From S010-25 sp964441285 (lineage in GTDB: Bacteria; Pseudomonadota; Gammaproteobacteria; SZUA-229): a stretch of DNA of 64,000 nt. Positions 63,938 through 64,000 of this stretch are shown one piece after another; within the stretch, counting starts at the first letter, position 1; each line of letters starts with the position of its first letter. Location: positions 232,563-296,562 of the forward strand of contig CAYTUK010000001.1 in NCBI GenBank assembly GCA_964441285.1. Direction: 5' to 3'. Both the position numbers and the translations under genes were made by a program. The notes under the pieces are model-generated. The model saw only the letters and a list, made by a program, of their open reading frames with translations. It had not been told where the DNA came from and searched no databases.

Positions 63938-64000
63938 CAGAAGACGCCGTAAATACGTCCCTGTAGGCTTGAATGTGGCATCCATGCCACATACACTTCT
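63938..64000. repeat. Dispersed repeat relative, copy H, cut by window end
   Basis: AAGACGCCGTAAATACGTCC followed by CTGTAGGCTTGAATGTGGCA and TCCATGCCACATACACTTCT shares the core layout (a GTAAATA block, then a short palindrome GTGGCATCCATGCCAC) with copies B and D but differs in sequence. It may be a second subfamily. Confidence 0.5.

Noticed and set aside
1..64000. tRNA, rRNA, CRISPR array, insertion sequence or phage genes
   Set aside because: None found by reading intergenic regions and protein motifs; small RNAs cannot be excluded.

Overview
The window looks like a chromosomal stretch of a free-living, respiring gammaproteobacterium, fairly AT-rich. The household genes are of gammaproteobacterial type: gamma-type gshA, rlmG, prmB, psd, efp with epmA and epmB, ydbH-ynbE-ydbL, yadGH, DUF1841 and DUF1015. 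A cytochrome bc1 operon beside a cytochrome c4-like gene points to aerobic or nitrate respiration. Surface proteins with VPLPA-type sorting tails (PEP-CTERM relatives) are common in sulfur-oxidising and methane- or methanol-using gammaproteobacteria, but nothing here fixes the species. I saw no rRNA, tRNA, CRISPR array, transposase or prophage gene.

Layout. (1) 1-5.3 kb: a probable vitamin B12 capture locus, with the end of a TonB-dependent receptor, a beta-propeller lipoprotein, two sorted surface proteins (one DUF4465) and a PduO-type cobalamin adenosyltransferase. (2) 5.4-7.5 kb: a ROK sugar kinase and RlmG. (3) 7.6-13.3 kb: a membrane-anchored glutamate-synthase-like flavoprotein, then cytochrome c4 and petABC. 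(4) 13.4-18.6 kb: aldehyde dehydrogenase, a DUF6580-like membrane protein, the YadGH ABC exporter and a TetR regulator. (5) 18.6-23.7 kb: a rearranged hvf locus. HvfB and HvfC (MNIO enzyme and partner) are separated from an EGKCG-type precursor peptide, HvfA, by a second glutamate-synthase-like gene. (6) 23.8-31.5 kb: a Sel1/SH3 protein, gshA, DUF1015, a CDF metal exporter and an ars operon with a broken arsC. (7) 31.7-40.4 kb: a cytochrome-propeller fusion, the YdbH-YnbE-YdbL lipid-transport set and an RND efflux pair. (8) 40.8-47.7 kb: a FimX-like degenerate c-di-GMP protein with a PilZ-like partner, and the EF-P lysylation set. (9) 47.7-61.8 kb: a sigma-54 activator and, facing away from it, ten collinear and mostly tightly packed genes preceded by a textbook -24/-12 promoter and a perfect 12-bp inverted repeat. 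(10) 61.9-64 kb: psd and prmB.

The best candidate for an undescribed system is region 9. It joins an RND pump carrying a histone-H1-like basic tail, its adaptor, two low-complexity secreted proteins (one rich in Tyr and Asn), a LolA-like periplasmic protein, an orphan ParA ATPase, a TPR protein, a DUF302 protein, a Lys-rich/Met-rich coiled-coil membrane protein and a dynamin-like GTPase. This set reads as a regulated machine that exports envelope material and organises it in space. I do not recognise it as any named system.

A family of intergenic repeats, whose full copies have long terminal inverted repeats and a conserved core, punctuates the window at about eight places. Start sites were moved downstream where a signal peptide, ribosome-binding site or neighbouring gene made that more likely. 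All functional calls come from reading motifs, without database searches.
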